37,716 nucleotides of DNA from Brevibacillus sp. (lineage in GTDB: Bacteria; Bacillota; Bacilli; Brevibacillales; Brevibacillaceae): positions 1-37,716 of the forward strand of contig JARDZO010000012.1 in the NCBI GenBank assembly GCA_029240815.1. The letters run 5' to 3'. The first letter of the stretch is position 1. Every line of letters begins with the position of its first letter. Below the pieces are notes generated by a model. That model saw only the letters and a program-made list of their open reading frames with translations, was not told the origin of the DNA and made no database searches. The position numbers and the translations under genes were made by a program. This document shows, one piece after another, positions 33,788-37,716 of the stretch.

Positions 33788-34312
33788 TCACCGAACCATT
33801 CTTTTTTGCTGCATGAGAATCGGATTGGCGTCTTGTGGTTTTAGTTTTTTCCCTGTTTTCGCGGAATAGAGCTCATCCACGTAATCGATGAATAAAATTC
33901 CTTCCAAATGATCCATTTCATGCTGGATGCAGCGTGCCAGAAAATCTTCTGCTTCCAATATGACCTTTTCCCCAGCGCGGTTTAGCGTCTGTACCTTTAC
34001 ATACTCCGCCCGTTTTACCACTCCCACTACCCCCGGGATTGAAAGGCAGGCTTCCGGCCCCTCTTGCTCTCCGGACTTCTCCAGCATGACTGGATTGATC
34101 AATTCGATCAGCCCATCTCCGCAATCCATCACAATTAATTGTTTGGCAATGCCTATTTGAATGGCTGACAGCCCTGCGCGTCCTTTATCTGCGTAAATCG
34201 TTTGAGCCATGTCATTCAATACTTTTTCTGTGTTCGAAGTCACGGATGGCACCACCTTTGACCGCTCACGCAATATGGGGTCACCCAAGCGAACGATAAT
34301 CCGTTCAGCCAT
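33788..34312 (-). CDS. def: Peptide deformylase
   Basis: 174 residues from the ATG at 34312 after GGGAGGG; the frame reads further upstream only through a stretch that overlaps the promoter. Motif 1 GLSAIQIG (Q52), motif 2 EACLSIPG (C89) and motif 3 HEMDHLEG (H131, E132, H135): metal and catalytic residues are intact. Motif 1 differs from the common GLAAPQ. It removes the formyl group from new proteins. Bacillus-type genomes often carry two copies; this may be the additional one. Confidence 0.9.
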   Translation of the reverse strand: MAERIIVRLGDPILRERSKVVPSVTSNTEKVLNDMAQTIYADKGRAGLSAIQIGIAKQLIVMDCGDGLIELINPVMLEKSGEQEGPEACLSIPGVVGVVKRAEYVKVQTLNRAGEKVILEAEDFLARCIQHEMDHLEGILFIDYVDELYSAKTGKKLKPQDANPILMQQKRMVR

Positions 34313-34348
34313 TTCAAATCCCTCCCGTACATATTCTGTAACGTTTTC

Positions 34349-34377
34349 ACCGTAGCAAAGCCATTTTAATCTGTCAA
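34349..34377 (-). promoter_or_regulatory. Promoter of the deformylase operon
   Basis: Minus strand TTGACA (34377-34372), 17-base spacer, TACGGT (34354-34349) preceded by TGC (extended -10). Confidence 0.55.
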
Positions 34378-34419
34378 AGGAAATCCATGCAAATATCTGA
34401 AAAATCCTCACCAGCAAGG

Positions 34420-34448
34420 ATGACAAATGCATGTATATGCGCTATCTT
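34420..34448 (+). promoter_or_regulatory. Promoter of the aminotransferase gene
   Basis: ATGACA, 17-base spacer, TATCTT. The spacer contains the palindrome GCATGTATATGC, a possible operator. Confidence 0.55.
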
Positions 34449-34493
34449 TATTGGTAAACGATACAGATGTTCCACCAGAAGAGGGAGGCTACC

Positions 34494-35798
34494 ATGCACG
34501 CAATAGCAGCACAGCTGAATGACACGATTCAGCGGGAAAATCCACATGTATACGAAATGTTGTCCAATTTGGCAAAGTTGATCTACTTCCCTAAAGAAGG
34601 GATTCTCAGCCAATCAGCCGAGGCGAAAGCAAAAGCGAAAAAGTACAATGCTACCATCGGAATTGCTCTGGAAAACGGACAGCCTATGCATCTCAAGGTG
34701 ATCCAGGATCATCTGTCTAGCTTCCAACCAAAAGACATCTACGAGTACGCTCCACCGGCAGGTAAGCCAGAGCTGCGTGCCGCTTGGCGCAAAAAAATGA
34801 TCGAAGAACAACCTTCGCTCGCCAACCATTCTTTTAGCAATCCGATCGTGACCAACGCATTGACTCATGGACTGAGTATCGTTGCCGATCTGTTTGCTGA
34901 CAATGGCGACAGCGTCATCATCCCTGATAAAAACTGGGAAAACTACGAATTGACCTTCTCCATTCGCCGCGGTGCGGAAATGGTTTATTATCCGTTGTAC
35001 AACGATGAAATGAAGTTTAACGCTGCAGGACTCCGTGAAGCCATTCTGGCACAAAAAGATAAAGGAAAAGCCATCGTCGTCCTGAACTTCCCCAACAACC
35101 CGACTGGGTATACACCAGGTCCTGAGGAAGGCAAAGAAATCCTTGCTGCCCTCAAAGCAGGTGCAGAAGCAGGCATCAACATCGTGGCTGTCACTGACGA
35201 TGCCTACTTTGGTTTGTTCTTCGAAGATTCGATGCAAGAATCGTTGTTCGCCAATCTATGCGACCTTCACCCACGAGTTCTTCCAGTGAAAGTAGATGGG
35301 GCTACGAAAGAAGAATACGTTTGGGGCTTCCGTGTAGGTTTCATCACTTATGCTTCTCCATCCAGTGATCTACTCAGCGCTCTGGAACAAAAAACATTGG
35401 GAATTATCCGCGCCACCATTTCCAGCGGTGCCCATCCTTCCCAAACATTTGTCCTTCATGCGCTCAATTCACCAGAATTCCATGCGCAAAAACAGGAGAA
35501 GTTCGATATCATGAAAGGCCGCGCCAACCGCGTCAAACAGCTTTTGGACAGTGGAAAGTTCGACGATGCATGGAGCTACTACCCATTCAACTCCGGATAC
35601 TTCATGTGCCTGAAGCTCAAAACAGTAGATGCGGAGACGCTGCGCAACCATCTGCTCGACCAGTATGGTGTAGGTACGATCGCTCTCGGCGAAACAGATC
35701 TGCGCATTGCCTTCTCTTGCATTGAGGAAAGCGGGATCGACGAGCTGTTTGACCTGATTTACAGTGGTGTGAATGACTTGGAGAAATCATCCAAGTAA
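34494..35798 (+). CDS. Class I/II aminotransferase
   Basis: 434 residues from the ATG at 34494 (GGGAGG five bases upstream); an ATG at 34467 lacks a site. Fold-type I PLP enzyme: NFPNNPTGYTP (PLP and substrate binding), DDAYFGLF (Asp and Tyr), the PLP Lys in DGATKEEYVWGFRVGF, and FNSGYFMCL near the small domain. Amino donor and acceptor unknown. Single gene with its own promoter and terminator. Confidence 0.88.
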   Translation: MHAIAAQLNDTIQRENPHVYEMLSNLAKLIYFPKEGILSQSAEAKAKAKKYNATIGIALENGQPMHLKVIQDHLSSFQPKDIYEYAPPAGKPELRAAWRKKMIEEQPSLANHSFSNPIVTNALTHGLSIVADLFADNGDSVIIPDKNWENYELTFSIRRGAEMVYYPLYNDEMKFNAAGLREAILAQKDKGKAIVVLNFPNNPTGYTPGPEEGKEILAALKAGAEAGINIVAVTDDAYFGLFFEDSMQESLFANLCDLHPRVLPVKVDGATKEEYVWGFRVGFITYASPSSDLLSALEQKTLGIIRATISSGAHPSQTFVLHALNSPEFHAQKQEKFDIMKGRANRVKQLLDSGKFDDAWSYYPFNSGYFMCLKLKTVDAETLRNHLLDQYGVGTIALGETDLRIAFSCIEESGIDELFDLIYSGVNDLEKSSK

Positions 35799-35825
35799 GA
35801 AAAGGCTCCGTCATTTTACAGAAAA

Positions 35826-35864
35826 AACCAGTCCTGCACGTCATCAACGAGTGTAGGACTGGTT
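35826..35864. terminator. Bidirectional terminator
   Basis: AACCAGTCCTGCAC, loop, GTGTAGGACTGGTT with one mismatch, A run on one side and TTTTAATT on the other. It serves the aminotransferase (plus) and the EamA gene (minus). Confidence 0.85.
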
Positions 35865-35876
35865 TTAATTATGCAA

Positions 35877-36776
35877 TCATTCATTGATGGAAATGGCATG
35901 TGCCCTCTTGTTTAAAGTCCCGATAAAAATAGACCCCAGCACGCACAGCATGCCAAACGCATGGAGCCACGTAAAGGCTTCGCCCAAGAACAGGACAGCA
36001 ATCAGGGCTGCACTGATCGGCATCATCCCAGTAAACAACCCTGCCCTCGATGCTTCGACCTTCGCCACTCCTTTATACCAAAGGAAAAAAGACAAGACGC
36101 TCGCAGTAATCGCATAGTAGACAATTAGCGCCCATACGCTTGCAGGGACACTCTCCCAGGCAAAGTGTATCGCTTCTGCTATTGCAAAGGGCAGAAATAA
36201 GACGAAGCTAATCACATTAATCGCGGCTGTCATTTGAAACGGCGTGATTTTGCCAGACAGTCGCTTGGCAAAGATCGTGAACAATGCTTCACTGATCACG
36301 GCCAAAAACACCAGCAAATTGCCAAACATACTTACAGCTGAAATCTCCTGGCTCTCACCCGTGAATGTAATGAAACCAATCCCGCAGACGGACAGCAGAA
36401 TCGCCCAAAGATTGTTTCGCTGCAGTTTTTCTTTGAGAATCCAAAAAGACAGCAGGGCAATGCAGGCTGGCACTGTGCTAGTAATGATTCCTGCTGAAGT
36501 CGCCGTCGTCCACTTTACACCGTATAGCATGCAGATACTAAACAAGAAAACACCAAAAAAAGATTGCCAAAACAGAACAACACCTTCTTCTCTACTCCAT
36601 GATGACTTCCATTCTCCCCGCATAGATAGAAGTGGAAGAAGAATGATCATGGCGATCAAGAACCGTAACTCTGAAAACAGAAAAACAGGGACATGTGATA
36701 CGATTTCCTTCCCGATGGAAATATTGATGCCTACCAAAGCCATGGACAAGGCTAACTGGATATAGGCGAGCAGCAT
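35877..36776 (-). CDS. EamA/DMT-family transporter
   Basis: 299 residues, ten predicted membrane helices in two EamA repeats (about 5-140 and 150-290). The first repeat ends in IITSTVPACIALLSFWILKEKL and the second in ISAALIAVLFLGEAFTW, the paired signature of the family. It probably exports an amino acid or metabolite. ATG at 36776 after AAGGGGGAG. Confidence 0.88.
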   Translation of the reverse strand: MLLAYIQLALSMALVGINISIGKEIVSHVPVFLFSELRFLIAMIILLPLLSMRGEWKSSWSREEGVVLFWQSFFGVFLFSICMLYGVKWTTATSAGIITSTVPACIALLSFWILKEKLQRNNLWAILLSVCGIGFITFTGESQEISAVSMFGNLLVFLAVISEALFTIFAKRLSGKITPFQMTAAINVISFVLFLPFAIAEAIHFAWESVPASVWALIVYYAITASVLSFFLWYKGVAKVEASRAGLFTGMMPISAALIAVLFLGEAFTWLHAFGMLCVLGSIFIGTLNKRAHAISINE

Positions 36777-36840
36777 ATTTTATTCTCTCCCCCTTTCCTT
36801 TCTGCTACTAGTTTCCATAGAAGGAAAAAAACCTCTTTTC

Positions 36841-37716
36841 TCAACCGGCATGGGGCAATTCTTTCGGTTGCCCAGGAGCAGCTTTTCTTTTTTTCTCATT
36901 TGCTCCTACTAGCCATGCGCCAAATGGCAATCTCCCCAGTCCATACGAGATAGCAAATGACAGGAGTGAGCACAATAGAAAGGCTACGAAACTGCCCAGC
37001 AGACTGCTGTGGAAGATCTGTAATGCAGTTAGCCCTTTCATCAAGTAGGTAAGCACCAGAGCATGAATCAAATAAGCCCCATACGAATATTTGCCGAGCA
37101 GTGCAAACCATTTGCTCCCCTTCCACTTTCCTATCCACAACGCCAGACCATACACCAATAGCAATTGAGCTACCGTGTAAAGAAACATGGAAGGCTTTAA
37201 GGAAGTGGCCACATTTAGATTGATCATTCCATGGCCGGAGTCTCGGAATAGCTCGTAACCGATATACCCATACAAGAGGACAAAGCTTGAACAAATCCAC
37301 AACCACTGACTTTTGATTGCCTGACGAAACCCTGCCAGCGTGACAGCAGCCAATCCTCCCATCAGAAAGTAAAAGAAGTAATAGAAGGCGTTGCGATCGC
37401 GATACTTGATCCAGTAAGTATCCAGCCAAGCAACTTCAAAGCGAAAGCCGTGTGCCGGAATATAGCGTGCAGAAAACCAAACGAGCCAGCCATACAGGAG
37501 CCCGAAGATTCCGATTGCAATGACTACGCGGGTCCGATTGCTCGCAAATCGCCGTACCGAGCGAAAAATGCGTTGCCAAAGCGGATACAGGAGATAAAAC
37601 TGAAAGATCATCACGACAAACCAGAGATGGTAGGAAGCTGTGCCTGTCATGATGCTTTTACATATGACCCACCATGTATCTCCCTCTGCTCGCCATGGCT
37701 TGGGTTGTATGGCGAG
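36841..37716 (-). CDS. Acyltransferase family 3 membrane protein, partial
   Basis: At least 292 residues; the frame is open to the window end and the N-terminus is outside. YHLWFVVMIFQFYLLYPLW is the typical central segment of acyltransferase-3 proteins, followed by about seven hydrophobic helices and a basic C-terminus (NEKKRKAAPGQPKE). Such enzymes O-acylate cell-surface or secreted glycans. The substrate is unknown. Confidence 0.85.
   Translation of the reverse strand, partial: LAIQPKPWRAEGDTWWVICKSIMTGTASYHLWFVVMIFQFYLLYPLWQRIFRSVRRFASNRTRVVIAIGIFGLLYGWLVWFSARYIPAHGFRFEVAWLDTYWIKYRDRNAFYYFFYFLMGGLAAVTLAGFRQAIKSQWLWICSSFVLLYGYIGYELFRDSGHGMINLNVATSLKPSMFLYTVAQLLLVYGLALWIGKWKGSKWFALLGKYSYGAYLIHALVLTYLMKGLTALQIFHSSLLGSFVAFLLCSLLSFAISYGLGRLPFGAWLVGANEKKRKAAPGQPKELPHAG

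Noticed and set aside
34614..35237. 207-codon minus-strand frame opposite the aminotransferase
   Set aside because: Antisense shadow; the plus-strand frame has complete PLP-enzyme motifs.

Overview
The window looks like part of a Brevibacillus-type (Bacillota, endospore-forming) chromosome. This rests on the purine-rich ribosome binding sites, a KatX-like catalase, a ydaO-type c-di-AMP riboswitch before a YkwD-like CAP protein, and general protein similarity. It is inference from remembered families, with no search run. No rRNA, tRNA, insertion sequence or CRISPR array was seen.

Region 1 (1-600) holds the start of an ABC-F antibiotic-resistance ATPase on the minus strand. Its leader looks like a complete ribosome-controlled attenuator: promoter, three-codon upstream ORF, antiterminator and terminator.

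Region 2 (about 614-21,760, all minus strand) is the most interesting part. It looks like one sigma-54 regulon. A ten-gene operon runs oppD-oppF-oppA-oppB-oppC, M24 protein, S33 hydrolase, M20 protein and two M28 proteins, the last one frameshifted. A second operon holds an ArgE/DapE-type M20 and a third M28 protein. Two nitroreductases, a PrpR-like sigma-54 activator and an M19 dipeptidase-like protein follow. Three -24/-12 promoters precede the opp operon, the M20-M28 operon and the M19 gene, and a CTTAGGGT element lies upstream of each. Most of the peptidase-fold proteins have changed active sites. All three M28 proteins lack the Glu-Glu pair, the M24 protein has a creatinase-like residue pattern, one M20 protein lacks the His and Asp metal ligands, and the M19 protein has HxH instead of HxD. 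I infer inducible uptake and breakdown of an unusual peptide-like or amide compound, not general peptide feeding. The substrate cannot be read from the sequence.

Region 3 (21,780-29,340) holds a DHA2-type drug exporter, a compact FtsH-like membrane AAA+ protease with a sporulation-type -10 box, a small membrane protein, a possible YolD-like protein, a catalase with a good sigma-F-type promoter, a ComB-like phosphatase and an Asn-repeat protein.

Region 4 (29,330-37,716) holds an APH-like kinase, a cold-shock protein with a structured leader and a possible small RNA upstream, a rhodanese, the c-di-AMP riboswitch with its CAP-domain protein, a Cys-rich 51-residue ORF, a homoserine dehydrogenase-like protein, a peptide deformylase, an aminotransferase, an EamA transporter and a partial acyltransferase.
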